DNA from: an uncultured Oscillospiraceae bacterium
Lineage (GTDB): Bacteria > Bacillota > Clostridia > Oscillospirales > Oscillospiraceae
Direction: 5' to 3'
NCBI GenBank assembly: GCA_934667095.1
Contig: CAKULE010000001.1
Location: forward strand, 124,001 to 188,000
Length of the DNA stretch: 64,000 nt
This document shows, in pieces, positions 1 through 7,829 of the stretch. The position numbers were made by a program, and so were the translations under genes. Below the pieces are notes generated by a model. The model searched no databases, had not been told where the DNA came from, and was given only the letters and a program-made list of their open reading frames with translations. Every line of letters starts with the position of its first letter. The stretch's first letter is position 1.

Positions 1-123
1 GTCTATGTGGACGGCCAGCAGGTGGACGCTGTGGAGCTGGTGGCTGCCGAGGGCGTGGGCCGGCTCACCGTGGGGAAGATCTTCAGGCGCTTTTTGGGGA
101 CGCTGCTGCTGTGGGGCAATTGA
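1..123 (+). CDS. C-terminal end of a probable D-alanyl-D-alanine carboxypeptidase (DacF/DacB type), 5' truncated by the window
   Basis: Frame 1 is open from the first base to TGA at 121-123 and gives 40 residues. They contain a beta-hairpin-like stretch (YVDGQQVDAVELVAAEG) and then a short basic/hydrophobic helix (KIFRRFLGTLLLW). This resembles the C-terminal domain and membrane-anchoring amphipathic tail of Firmicute penicillin-binding D,D-carboxypeptidases such as DacF, which trim peptidoglycan stem peptides outside the membrane. No catalytic motif lies inside the window, so the name rests only on the tail. A strong terminator follows at once and separates it from the phage operon. Confidence 0.5.
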   Translation, partial: VYVDGQQVDAVELVAAEGVGRLTVGKIFRRFLGTLLLWGN

Positions 124-127
124 GAAT

Positions 128-167
128 AAAAAATCTGCCGTGAGCCGACGCTCATGGCAGATTTTTT
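128..167 (+). terminator. Rho-independent terminator after the carboxypeptidase-like gene
   Basis: An inverted repeat pairs 128-145 with 150-167 around a 4-nt loop. The A-rich 5' arm and six-T 3' arm make it usable on either strand. It should insulate the phage-like operon from upstream transcription. Confidence 0.85.
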
Positions 168-172
168 ATGCC

Positions 173-190
173 TTGCACGAAAACATGCAA
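173..190 (+). promoter_or_regulatory. Small inverted repeat upstream of the phage operon, possible operator
   Basis: TTGCA (173-177) and TGCAA (186-190) flank 8 nt. It lies in the only non-coding gap (168-234) before the phage-like operon. I see no good housekeeping promoter there: TTGCAC at 173 has no matching -10 at 16-18 bp. An activator or alternative sigma factor could act here. This is inference. Confidence 0.3.
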
Positions 191-234
191 CAAATCCCGG
201 CCCGGCGGGCTCCGTATGAAGGGGGAATGTGAGA

Positions 235-519
235 ATGGACCGGCAGGAGATCGTGCGGGAGTTGTGGAAGCTGATCCACAGCAGAGGGAACGATGCCGTG
301 AAGCTGGCCTATCTGGGTGAGGAGGGCGCAGTGGGCGTGGGCCGGCTGGATCTGGCCGGCGTGACCGAACTGAAGCGCAGCGAGAAGGGCTGCTTCGAGG
401 TGCGCTTTGTGGACAGGCTGCGGGCGCTGGAGCTGCTGGAGCGGCTGACCGAAAAGGACGAGGGCGGCGCGGAGATGGAGCGCTTCCTCGAGGGCTTACA
501 GGGCGATGAGGCCCCGTGA
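235..519 (+). CDS. Phage terminase small subunit lacking the N-terminal DNA-binding domain
   Basis: This 94-aa protein resembles the middle and C-terminal part of XtmA-type small terminases: the segment reading AGVTELKRSEKGCFEVRF, then a DRLRALELLERL helix that in relatives pairs with the large subunit. The usual N-terminal helix-turn-helix of about 50-60 residues, which recognises the packaging site, is absent, and the upstream DNA is a terminator, so it has not simply been missed. ATG 235 is preferred over GTG 229 because the AAGGGGGA ribosome site (219-226) is 8 nt from it. The gene overlaps terL by 4 nt (GTGA). Small terminases without a DNA-binding domain are known in gene transfer agents, where packaging is non-specific. 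Confidence 0.65.
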   Translation: MDRQEIVRELWKLIHSRGNDAVKLAYLGEEGAVGVGRLDLAGVTELKRSEKGCFEVRFVDRLRALELLERLTEKDEGGAEMERFLEGLQGDEAP

Positions 520-1745
520 GACTGCCAAAGATGTCCCCGAAGCAGCGGCAGCTGTTCCGCTGGTGGAACGACTACGACGCCGTCATCTGCGACGGGGCGG
601 TGCGCTCCGGCAAGACCTACGCCATGACCATCGCCTTTTTCCTCTGGGCCATGAGCCGCTTTGATCGCCGGCAGTTCGGCCTGTGCGCCGCCACCCAGAA
701 CGGGGTACGCCGCAATGTGCTGACGCCGGTGCTGCCGCTGTTGCGGCGGTTGGGCTTTCAGGCGGAGGAGCGGGTGAGCCAGGGCAAGCTGACCCTCCGC
801 CGGGGCGGGCGGGAAAACGTCTTTTACATCTACGGCGGCCGCAACGAGGGGAGCGCCGCCCTCATCCAGGGCGTGACCCTGGCGGGGGTGCTGCTGGACG
901 AGGCGGCGCTGATGCCCCGCTCCTTTGTGGAGCAGGCCTGCGCCCGCTGCTCCGTGGAGGGGGGGCGGCTGTGGTTCTCCTGCAATCCCGCGGGGCCGGA
1001 GCACTGGTTCTATAAGGAGTGGATCTGCCGTCCGGAGGAGAAGCGGGCGCTGTACCTGCACTTTACCATGGCGGACAACCCCGCCCTGTCCGACCGCACC
1101 AGAGAGAAGTATGGGCGGATGTTCCGCGGCGTGTTCTACCGGCGGTACGTGCTGGGGGAGTGGGTGGCGGCGGAGGGCCTGGTGTACGACGGGCTGGATC
1201 TGACGGGTCTGCCGGAGGCACCGGAGGACGGCTTCGACCGCTGGCGCATCTCCTGTGACTACGGCACGCTAAACCCGGCGTCCTTCGGCCTGTGGGGCAG
1301 GAGGGACGGGGTGTGGTACCGGGTGGACGAGTACTATTACGATGCCCGGGCGGAGGGCAGCCAGAAGACCGACGGCGAGTACGGCCAGGCCCTGGCCCGG
1401 CTGGCCGGGGGGCGGCCCATCGAGTATGTGGTGGTGGACCCGTCGGCGGCCAGCTTCATCGAGGTGCTCCGCCGGGCGGGCTGGCGGGTGCGGAAGGCGG
1501 ACAACCGGGTGCTGGAGGGCATCCGGCGGACGGCCCGGGCCCTGCGGGATGGGGAGATCGTGGTGTGCCGCAATTGCGCCGCCGCCATCCGGGAATTTTC
1601 CATGTATTGCTGGGACCTGACCGCCGGCGAGGACCGGGTGGTCAAAGAACACGACCACGCCATGGATGACATCCGGTATTTTGCAATGAGTCTGGAGCGG
1701 GAGCCGCCAGTGGCGGCAGTGAGCGTGGAGCGGCAGAGGTTTTGA
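516..1745 (+). CDS. Phage terminase large subunit (PBSX/XtmB family)
   Basis: The 409-aa packaging motor carries a Walker A loop (DGAVRSGKT) near residues 26-34 and a Walker B/catalytic Glu (GVLLDEAAL) near 125. Its RNase-H-like nuclease has acidic residues in SCDYGT, in VVVDPSAASF and in DHAMDDIRYF at the C-terminus. The enzyme pumps DNA into proheads and cuts the concatemer. All the ATPase and nuclease signature residues I can recognise are present, so it looks functional. GTG 516 overlaps the small-subunit stop; ATG 531 is an alternative start. In most phages the portal gene follows directly; here it comes after the capsid gene. Confidence 0.9.
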   Translation: MRLPKMSPKQRQLFRWWNDYDAVICDGAVRSGKTYAMTIAFFLWAMSRFDRRQFGLCAATQNGVRRNVLTPVLPLLRRLGFQAEERVSQGKLTLRRGGRENVFYIYGGRNEGSAALIQGVTLAGVLLDEAALMPRSFVEQACARCSVEGGRLWFSCNPAGPEHWFYKEWICRPEEKRALYLHFTMADNPALSDRTREKYGRMFRGVFYRRYVLGEWVAAEGLVYDGLDLTGLPEAPEDGFDRWRISCDYGTLNPASFGLWGRRDGVWYRVDEYYYDARAEGSQKTDGEYGQALARLAGGRPIEYVVVDPSAASFIEVLRRAGWRVRKADNRVLEGIRRTARALRDGEIVVCRNCAAAIREFSMYCWDLTAGEDRVVKEHDHAMDDIRYFAMSLEREPPVAAVSVERQRF

Positions 1746-1815
1746 GAGGCGCACCATGAAACAGGGAACTTCCCGGAAGGGATTCCAAATACACAACGTG
1801 AGAGGAGAAGGAAGT

Positions 1816-2160
1816 ATGACGATTTCTTATGAGGGCATCGGCCAGACGGCGGCAACCATGAAGGCCTCCGGCAGCCTGAAGCCCGGCATGGCGGTGACCG
1901 TTGCCGCCGGGGACACCGTGGGCGTGGGCAGCGATGGCGCCCTGCCCTGCGGCGTGATCCTGACTGCGGCGGACGGCATGGCCGCCGTGCAGCTGTTCGG
2001 CCTCGCCCAGGTGAGCTATTCCGGGACCGCCCCTGCTGTGGGCTGGGCCACGCTGGCCGGAGACGGCAAGGGCGCGGTCAAAACTGTCACCAGCGGCGGC
2101 GTGAAGCTGCTGGTGCTGAGCGTGGACACTGCGGCCAAAACCGCGGTTATCCGCCTGTAA
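1816..2160 (+). CDS. Putative capsid decoration / head-stabilising protein
   Basis: A 114-aa protein rich in Gly, Ala and Val with beta-strand-like repeats (KPGMAVTVAAGDTVGVG; VKLLVLSVDTAAKT). It has no cysteine-rich, helical or membrane segment of note. The position between terminase and major capsid gene, the size and the composition fit a capsid cement or trimeric decoration protein. ATG 1816 is chosen because GAGAGGAGAAGGA precedes it. An in-frame ATG at 1756 has no ribosome site and would add 20 residues with no apparent homology. The family is inferred from context rather than clear motifs. Confidence 0.55.
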   Translation: MTISYEGIGQTAATMKASGSLKPGMAVTVAAGDTVGVGSDGALPCGVILTAADGMAAVQLFGLAQVSYSGTAPAVGWATLAGDGKGAVKTVTSGGVKLLVLSVDTAAKTAVIRL

Positions 2161-2188
2161 TGTTGTAATCTGAAGGAGGAATATTACG

Positions 2189-3199
2189 ATGGGTTATCAG
2201 TATGAGAACATCAAGCTGGAAAAGGGCATGTACCGGGAGGCCGGCCGCAGTTTTACTCAGGTGCTGGAAAAGCTGGACCCCGACCAGCAGTATAAGGGCA
2301 CGGCGCTGGAAGGGCTGGACGCCTTTCAGCGCCAGCTGAAGCGCTTCGACATCAAGGTGAAGGGCGCGGGCTCCGACCGGGTGGACAAGTTCTTCTCCAC
2401 GTCCCAGTCCGCCGTGCTCTTTCCCGAGTACATCGCCCGGGCGGTGAAGGCCGGCATGGAGGAGGCCAACATCTTGCCCCAGATCACCGCCACCGAGACC
2501 ATGATCGACGGCATGGACTACCGCTCCATCCTGTCCGTGCCCGAGTCCGAGAAGCAGATGAAGCAGGTGGCCGAGGGCGCCGCCATCCCTCAGACCATGG
2601 TGAAGACCCGTGACACGCTGGTGAAGCTGAACAAACGGGGCCGGATGCTGGTGGCCTCCTACGAGGCGATCCGATTCCAGAAGCTGGACCTGTTCTCCGT
2701 TACCCTGCGCCAGATGGGCGCACAGATCGGCCGCATGCATCTGGAGGACGCCGTGGACGTCATCCTCAACGGCGACGGCAGCGGCAACGCCGCTGCGGTG
2801 ACCAGCGTGGCCGCCGCCGGTACCCTGACCTACGACGATCTGCTGGCCTTCTGGAACACCTTCGACCCCTATCAGATGAACACCCTGCTGGTGAACGGCG
2901 ACACCATGGTGAAGCTGCTGAAGCTGAGCCAGCTGCAGGACGCCGCCGCTGGCCAGGACTTCCACGGCACCGGCCGACTGGTGACCCCCATGGGCGCGCA
3001 GGTGCTGCGGTCCTCCGCCGTGCCCGCGGGCAAGATCATCGGTCTGGACCGCAATTATGCGCTGGAGCTGGTGAAGGCCGGCGACGTACTGGTGGAGTAT
3101 GACAAGATCATCGACCGCCAGCTGGAGCGGGCGGCCATCACCACCGTGTCCGGCTTTGCCAAGATCTTCCCCGAGGCCAGCGGCGTGCTGTCCCTGTGA
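2189..3199 (+). CDS. Phage major capsid protein (HK97 fold)
   Basis: A 336-aa protein with an ATG 12 nt after AAGGAGGAAT. It has a mixed helical N-terminus (about 1-60), then a segment of capsid character (FFSTSQSAVLFPEYIARAVK), a long central helix around LHLEDAVDVIL-like sequence, a G-loop region (NGDGSGNAAAV), and a C-terminal beta domain ending in DKIIDRQLERAAIT. This matches phage major capsid proteins of the HK97 type that build the icosahedral head. There is no long basic delta domain, although a maturation protease-like gene sits downstream. Confidence 0.8.
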   Translation: MGYQYENIKLEKGMYREAGRSFTQVLEKLDPDQQYKGTALEGLDAFQRQLKRFDIKVKGAGSDRVDKFFSTSQSAVLFPEYIARAVKAGMEEANILPQITATETMIDGMDYRSILSVPESEKQMKQVAEGAAIPQTMVKTRDTLVKLNKRGRMLVASYEAIRFQKLDLFSVTLRQMGAQIGRMHLEDAVDVILNGDGSGNAAAVTSVAAAGTLTYDDLLAFWNTFDPYQMNTLLVNGDTMVKLLKLSQLQDAAAGQDFHGTGRLVTPMGAQVLRSSAVPAGKIIGLDRNYALELVKAGDVLVEYDKIIDRQLERAAITTVSGFAKIFPEASGVLSL

Positions 3200-3216
3200 G
3201 AGAAGGGGGCGGGAAC

Positions 3217-4374
3217 ATGGGCCTTCTGAAACGGAGGGAGAAGCGCCCGGCTGAGGCCGGGACCGTCCAGCTCCGGGATGCCCGCCGCCACCCCTTTGCC
3301 GCGCTGGACCGCTATGTGCCCCTGCAGGGAGCGGACACGGTGACATACCGCTCCATCCGGGAGGCCATCCCGGTGATCGATGCGGCCATTGCCAAGATGG
3401 TGCGGCTATGCGGCGGCGTCAGCGTCCGCAGCCGGGACGAGAGCGCCCAGCCCGGGCTGGAGCAGTTCCTGCGCACGGTGCCCACCGGCCGGGGCCAGCG
3501 GGGCATTCAGTCCTTTCTGGACTGCTATCTGGACTCCATGCTCACCTGCGGCCGGGCGGTGGGGGAGATCGTCCCCGCCCGCAGCGGCCGGGACGTGGCC
3601 GCCGTGCTGTGCGGCGATGTGGACGGCGTGTGCGTGCAGGAGGGGAACAGCCCACTGGACTTTCTGCTGTGCGGGCGGGAGGCGGACGGCAGCGTCCGCC
3701 CCCTGCCCCGGCAGGAGCTGCTGCTGTTCACCCCCTTCCAGCCGGAGAGCGGCTCGCCCTACGGGGTGTCCATGCTGCGGTCCATGCCCTATCTGGCGGG
3801 CATCCTCATGCAGATCTACGAGACCATGGGCCTCAACTGGGAGCGGGTGGGCAATGTGCGTTTTGCCATTTCCTGCAAGGGGGAGGACGGCTCTGCCGAG
3901 GAGCGGTGCGCCCGGGTGGCCCGGGAGTGGTCCGAGGCCATGAGCGCCGGGCCCGGCGCGGTGCGGGACTTTGTGACCTCCGGCGATGTGGACATTAAGG
4001 TCATCGGCGCAGACAATCAGGTGCTGGACAGTGAGGTGCCCGTGCGGCAGCTGCTGGAGCAGCTCATCTCCCGCACAGGGATACCTCCCTTCCTGCTGGG
4101 GCTGACGTGGTCGTCCACTGAGCGGATGAGCAGCCAGCAGGCGGACATCCTCACCAGCGAGATCGACGCCATCCGCCGCAGCCTGACCCCGGTGGTGGAA
4201 CGCATCTGTTCCTTGTGGCTGCGGCTGCACGGCCATGACGGCCGGGTGGATGTGGTCTGGGACACGGTGAACCTGCAGGACGAGGAGACGCTGGCCCGGG
4301 CGGAGCTCTACCGGGCCCAGAGCGCGGCACTGAACGTGAACGGAGAGGGGAGCGAGAGACATGGACGTGAATAA
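3217..4374 (+). CDS. Phage portal protein
   Basis: A 385-aa protein resembling HK97/SPP1-type portals. It has an N-terminal stem-like helix around SIREAIPVIDAAIAKMV, a wing domain, and the diagnostic C-terminal segment LISRTGIPPFLLGL followed by the long helix SSQQADILTSEIDAIRRSL. A dodecamer of portals forms the DNA channel at one capsid vertex and binds terminase and connector. ATG 3217 follows AGAAGGGGGCGGG and is preferred over GTG 3196, which overlaps the capsid gene. Portal after capsid is a rearrangement of the usual terminase-portal-protease-capsid order. Confidence 0.8.
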   Translation: MGLLKRREKRPAEAGTVQLRDARRHPFAALDRYVPLQGADTVTYRSIREAIPVIDAAIAKMVRLCGGVSVRSRDESAQPGLEQFLRTVPTGRGQRGIQSFLDCYLDSMLTCGRAVGEIVPARSGRDVAAVLCGDVDGVCVQEGNSPLDFLLCGREADGSVRPLPRQELLLFTPFQPESGSPYGVSMLRSMPYLAGILMQIYETMGLNWERVGNVRFAISCKGEDGSAEERCARVAREWSEAMSAGPGAVRDFVTSGDVDIKVIGADNQVLDSEVPVRQLLEQLISRTGIPPFLLGLTWSSTERMSSQQADILTSEIDAIRRSLTPVVERICSLWLRLHGHDGRVDVVWDTVNLQDEETLARAELYRAQSAALNVNGEGSERHGRE

Positions 4375-5221
4375 GCAGGCGCAGGTGAGCGCCGCCGGTG
4401 CGGTAAGCGGAGAGGAGCTGGCCCTCATCAACGCTATGGCCCGGCGGGAGCTGAGCGCCGACGAGGTGTACACCTTCGGGGTACGCCTGTGCGACAATGA
4501 GATCGACCGGGACAATGAGCGCTTTGACGAGGAGACGCTGGAGGAGTTGGGCCGCCTGTTCGTGGGCGCCCCCGGCGTGTTTGACCACCAGTGGTCCGCC
4601 CACGGGCAGACTGCCCGCATCTACCGGACCGAGCTGGTCCGGGACGGTGAGGCCACCTCAGACGGCAGGGCCTGCTGCTGGCTGAAGGGCTGGGCCTATA
4701 TGATGCGCACGGAGGAGAACGCCGGGCTCATCGCCGAGATCGACGGCGGCATCAAGCGGGAGGTCAGCGTGGGCTGCGCCGTGCGGGAGGTCAGGTGCTC
4801 TGTCTGCGGCGGGACTCTGGGCTCCTGCGGCCACGAGAAGGGCGAGGTCTACGGCGGGCAGGTGTGCTGCGGTGTGCTCACCGGGGCCACCGACGCCTAT
4901 GAGTGGTCCTTCGTGGCGGTGCCCGCCCAGCGGCGTGCCGGCGTGGTAAAAAGTGTTAGGGCCGCCTCTGACGAGGCCCAGTTGGGCCGGCGTTATCTCA
5001 AGGGCCTGCGGCAGGAGCTGGTGCGGCTGACCCTCATAGCCGAGCCGGAGGCTGACCGGGACTTGATGGCCCGGGTGGCGGACCGGCTGGAGGAGGCGGA
5101 ACTGCTGGAACTGAGCAAGGTCTACCGGGAGCGGGCGGACCGGCTGTTGTTCCCGGCGGTGCAGCTCCGCCCCAGAGAGGCCGAGACTGACCGGGCGGGC
5201 GCGGAGCCCTTCCGGATCTGA
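4361..5221 (+). CDS. Phage head protein with prohead-protease-like domain and Cys-rich insert
   Basis: A 286-aa protein. Residues about 35-90 (FGVRLCDNEIDRDNERF, then GAPGVFDHQWSA) look like phage prohead protease/XkdF-like domains. The segment REVSVGCAVREVRCSVCGG and the following CGHEKG, YGG and CC make a likely zinc-binding site of four or more ligands. DAYEWSFVAVPAQ ends the domain, as in serine-protease-like phage head proteins. The C-terminal third is helical and may act as scaffold. It overlaps the portal gene by 14 nt. The His in FDHQW and Ser in EVSVG are candidate catalytic residues. The function is inferred from family resemblance. Confidence 0.6.
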   Translation: MDVNKQAQVSAAGAVSGEELALINAMARRELSADEVYTFGVRLCDNEIDRDNERFDEETLEELGRLFVGAPGVFDHQWSAHGQTARIYRTELVRDGEATSDGRACCWLKGWAYMMRTEENAGLIAEIDGGIKREVSVGCAVREVRCSVCGGTLGSCGHEKGEVYGGQVCCGVLTGATDAYEWSFVAVPAQRRAGVVKSVRAASDEAQLGRRYLKGLRQELVRLTLIAEPEADRDLMARVADRLEEAELLELSKVYRERADRLLFPAVQLRPREAETDRAGAEPFRI

Positions 5222-5231
5222 GGTGGCGGCC

Positions 5232-5573
5232 ATGGTAGAGAAGGTGCTGGCGCGGGTGAAGACCCTGTGCTCCCCCGCTATGGGGGAGGAGGGACTGACG
5301 GCTCTGTGCGCCGCAGCCTGCGCCCGGCTGAACGGCCTGCTGGCCGAGGGTGTGACGGCGGAGGACTGCGGCGAGGCTTACATCCTGGCGGCGGCGTGGC
5401 TGGTCATGGACTGGATGCGCCTGACGGACGGGAACGGCGATATTACCGCTCTCACCGCCGGGGGGATATCCCTCCACCGGGAGGGCGGCCGGGGCGGCGA
5501 ACTGACCCGGCGGGCCATGGAACTGATGGGCCCCCATCTGCGGGATGCGGGCTTTGTATTTCAGGGGGTGTGA
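5232..5573 (+). CDS. Phage head-tail connector (gp6-like adaptor)
   Basis: A 113-aa, mostly helical protein (VLARVKTLC; YILAAAWLVMDWMRL). Size, position after the protease-like gene and helical pattern fit the head-completion adaptor that docks under the portal. ATG 5232 is preferred over GTG 5223 because GAGGTGG (about 5220-5226) is correctly spaced. The next gene begins 2 nt after its stop. Confidence 0.5.
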   Translation: MVEKVLARVKTLCSPAMGEEGLTALCAAACARLNGLLAEGVTAEDCGEAYILAAAWLVMDWMRLTDGNGDITALTAGGISLHREGGRGGELTRRAMELMGPHLRDAGFVFQGV

Positions 5574-5575
5574 AG

Positions 5576-5908
5576 ATGACGGATGCATTTGCGTGGGTGA
5601 TCCGGGCCTATGGCCGGCGCATGACCTGCCATGACGCGGCGGGCGCGGAGCAGGGCGGCGGCATGGCCATCGTCCAGCCCATGACCGAGGCGGACTGGCA
5701 GTATACGGCGGGGGCGCTGGGCAGTTACCGGGCGGACCGGTTCCTCTGTCTGGCAGAGCCGGAGCTCCCCATCGGTGCGCTGGGAGCCGGCGGATACGTG
5801 AGCTGGAACGGGGAGCGGTTCGAGGTGATGACCGTCCGCCCGGTGTGGGTGGGCGGCGTGACCACCCATCTGTGGATGGTCCTGCGGCCCGCGGAGGCAC
5901 AGACATGA
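5576..5908 (+). CDS. Phage head-closure / minor structural protein
   Basis: A 110-aa protein with beta-rich text (YVSWNGERFEVMTVRPVWV) typical of stopper or head-closure proteins that sit between the connector and tail terminator. ATG 5576 lies 2 nt after the previous stop. The C-terminus overlaps the next gene in an ATGA arrangement. No catalytic motif is seen; assigned by position and size. Confidence 0.45.
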   Translation: MTDAFAWVIRAYGRRMTCHDAAGAEQGGGMAIVQPMTEADWQYTAGALGSYRADRFLCLAEPELPIGALGAGGYVSWNGERFEVMTVRPVWVGGVTTHLWMVLRPAEAQT

Positions 5909-6390
5909 TGGCCGGGGCAATGAACGCCGTGCGCGCCGCCGCAGTGGAGCTGCTGGAGCGGTACGGGGTTCCCGCAGTGGCGGGAATGGAGCCGGCGGCG
6001 AGGGTCAGGCAGTCCGGTCCGGTGGCGGCGGTGTCCCTCAGCAGGGTGGTGTGCGCCGCCGGGGGCTTTCAGGACTATCTGGGCGTGAAGGACGGCGACG
6101 AGCTGTACGGCCGGGCGGTGGAGCTGACCCTGTCGCTGGACCTGTACGCCCCCCGGGACGGGGGCGAGAGCGCCTGCCAGACGGCCTTTGCCGCACTGGC
6201 GGAGGCCCTGACCTGCGGCGATCTGGCGGGCCTGACGGTGACGGAGATCTCCGGGGGCCGAGTGGAATTTTTGGCGAAGGACGGGCTGTACCGCCTGCCG
6301 GTCACCTGCCGCTGCGGTGGCTGGATGGTGGCCCGGGTGGACGACAGCGGCGCCTTCATGGACTTTAAGGTAGAGGGGAGAACTGTTTGA
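5905..6390 (+). CDS. Phage minor structural protein, probable tail terminator
   Basis: A 161-aa protein (ATG 5905, or 5908 two residues on). The N-terminal helix MNAVRAAAVELLERYG is followed by an alternating beta sheet (VELTLSLDLYAP; LTVTEISGGRVEFLAKDGLYRLPV). The shape, size and place just before the tail sheath match tail-completion proteins that cap the tail and join it to the head. The stop overlaps the sheath start (TGATG). Confidence 0.5.
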   Translation: MMAGAMNAVRAAAVELLERYGVPAVAGMEPAARVRQSGPVAAVSLSRVVCAAGGFQDYLGVKDGDELYGRAVELTLSLDLYAPRDGGESACQTAFAALAEALTCGDLAGLTVTEISGGRVEFLAKDGLYRLPVTCRCGGWMVARVDDSGAFMDFKVEGRTV

Positions 6391-7421
6391 TGAGCAAGAT
6401 CACAACGCGGGAGCGGCCGGGGGTTTACTCGGTGTATGAGGCGTCCTCCCTGTCTGCGGCCGCCTCCGGCGGCAGTGCGGCGGTCATTGTGGCCGAGGCG
6501 GGCAGCGGGGCTGGGACCGGCCCCTTCCGCTGGACCAGTTACAGCCGGGCAGCAGCGGATGTCGGAGCCTGTAGACTCAGTGAGCTGGCCCGGCTGGCCC
6601 TGAAAAACGGCGCAGGCGTGGTGTACGGTGTGCCTGCGGGCAGCGATTATGAGGCCGCCTTTGCTGAGGCGGCCAAGCTGGAGGGGGTCGGCGTGGTGGT
6701 GTGCGGCAGCACCGACCTAGCCGTACAGAAGAAGCTGAAGGAGTCGGTAGTGGCCTGCGCCGCCGCCCGGAGAGAGCGCATCGCCGTGGTGGCCGGGGCC
6801 GAGGGCGAGACCGCCGACCAGCTGGTGGAGCGGGCCGCCGCCCTCAACAGCGAGCGGATGGTGCTGGTGGGCCCCAACGCCGCAGGCGGGGATGGCGCCG
6901 CCTGTGCCGCCGCGTTGGCAGGGACCATCGCCGGGCAGACTGATCCGGCTCTGCCCCTCAGCGGCGCAGAGCTGAAGGGACTGGATGGCCTTGGTGCGGA
7001 GTATGACGACGATGCGGTGGACCAGCTGATCCGGGGCGGCGTAACTCCGTTGGAGAGCGTCAACGGCGCGATGAGCGTGGTGCGGGCGGTGACCACCCGG
7101 ACCACCACCGGCGGTGCGGCGGACGCCACATGGCGGGAACTGTCCACCATTCTGGTGGTGGACGAGGTCATCCCCGCCATCCGCAATGCCCTGCGGGCCA
7201 AGTTCCAGCGGGTGAAAAATACCGAGCAGACCCGGGGGGCCATCCGCTCTCAGGTGGTGCTGGAGTTGGAGGACCGGGTCAGCCGGGAGATCATCAACGG
7301 CTATGAGGACGTGACCGTAGAGGCCGAGCGCGGCGACCCCACCGTGTGCCGGGTGGAGTTCGCCTTCGCCGTGACCCATGGGCTGAACCAGATCTGGCTG
7401 TCGGCCCACATCACTGTGTAA
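6390..7421 (+). CDS. Contractile tail sheath protein
   Basis: A 343-aa protein starting TTRERPGVYSVYEA, a typical sheath opening. Its C-terminal domain ends with RSQVVLELEDRVSREIINGY and a VCRVEFAFAVTHGLNQIWLSAHI strand pattern (quoted in parts, with family-typical spacing). The sheath polymerises around the tube and contracts to drive it through the target envelope. It is short for a phage sheath (often 350-480 aa), suggesting few surface-exposed insert domains. It forms an operon with the tube gene 12 nt downstream. Confidence 0.85.
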   Translation: MSKITTRERPGVYSVYEASSLSAAASGGSAAVIVAEAGSGAGTGPFRWTSYSRAAADVGACRLSELARLALKNGAGVVYGVPAGSDYEAAFAEAAKLEGVGVVVCGSTDLAVQKKLKESVVACAAARRERIAVVAGAEGETADQLVERAAALNSERMVLVGPNAAGGDGAACAAALAGTIAGQTDPALPLSGAELKGLDGLGAEYDDDAVDQLIRGGVTPLESVNGAMSVVRAVTTRTTTGGAADATWRELSTILVVDEVIPAIRNALRAKFQRVKNTEQTRGAIRSQVVLELEDRVSREIINGYEDVTVEAERGDPTVCRVEFAFAVTHGLNQIWLSAHITV

Positions 7422-7433
7422 GGAGGGCGGAGC

Positions 7434-7829
7434 ATGAGTATTTCTGTCAATCCCATCCCTACCAGCTGCGACATCTGGCTGGAGCTGGAGGGTAAAAAGG
7501 TGGCGGTGGTGCAGAGCTACCACTGCAAGTCCACCCGGGAGGCGTCCACCGTGGAGGCCTTCGGCGAGCGGGAGCCCGTGGCCACCATGGAGGGGCCCCA
7601 GCGCCACGTGGTAGAGCTCACCCGGCTGTACGCCACGGATAAGGCCATCGCCGACGGCATCAGCTTCTACGATCTGGAGGACTTCTCGCTGGTCATCTGC
7701 AAGCCTGACCGCCGGGTGATCTACACCGGCTGCCGGTGGAGCGCCATCGAGGAGAGCGCCAAGCTCCACGAGACCGTGGCGGAGAAGCTGACCCTTGTGG
7801 CCCGCCGCCGGCTGGAGAGCAAAGCCTGA
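7434..7829 (+). CDS. Tail tube protein (XkdM-like)
   Basis: A 131-aa beta-barrel-type protein: CDIWLELEGKKVAVVQSYHC, then EVSLVICKPDR-like strands, ending EKLTLVARRRLES. Length and place directly after the sheath match XkdM/FII-type tail tubes, whose hexameric rings form the inner conduit. AGGAGGGCGGAGC precedes the ATG. The stop overlaps the next start (TGATG). Confidence 0.8.
   Translation: MSISVNPIPTSCDIWLELEGKKVAVVQSYHCKSTREASTVEAFGEREPVATMEGPQRHVVELTRLYATDKAIADGISFYDLEDFSLVICKPDRRVIYTGCRWSAIEESAKLHETVAEKLTLVARRRLESKA

Noticed and set aside
5..232. 75-codon frame overlapping the carboxypeptidase end
   Set aside because: It reads through the terminator and has Trp/Arg/Cys-rich low-complexity text; the frame-1 tail is the better reading.
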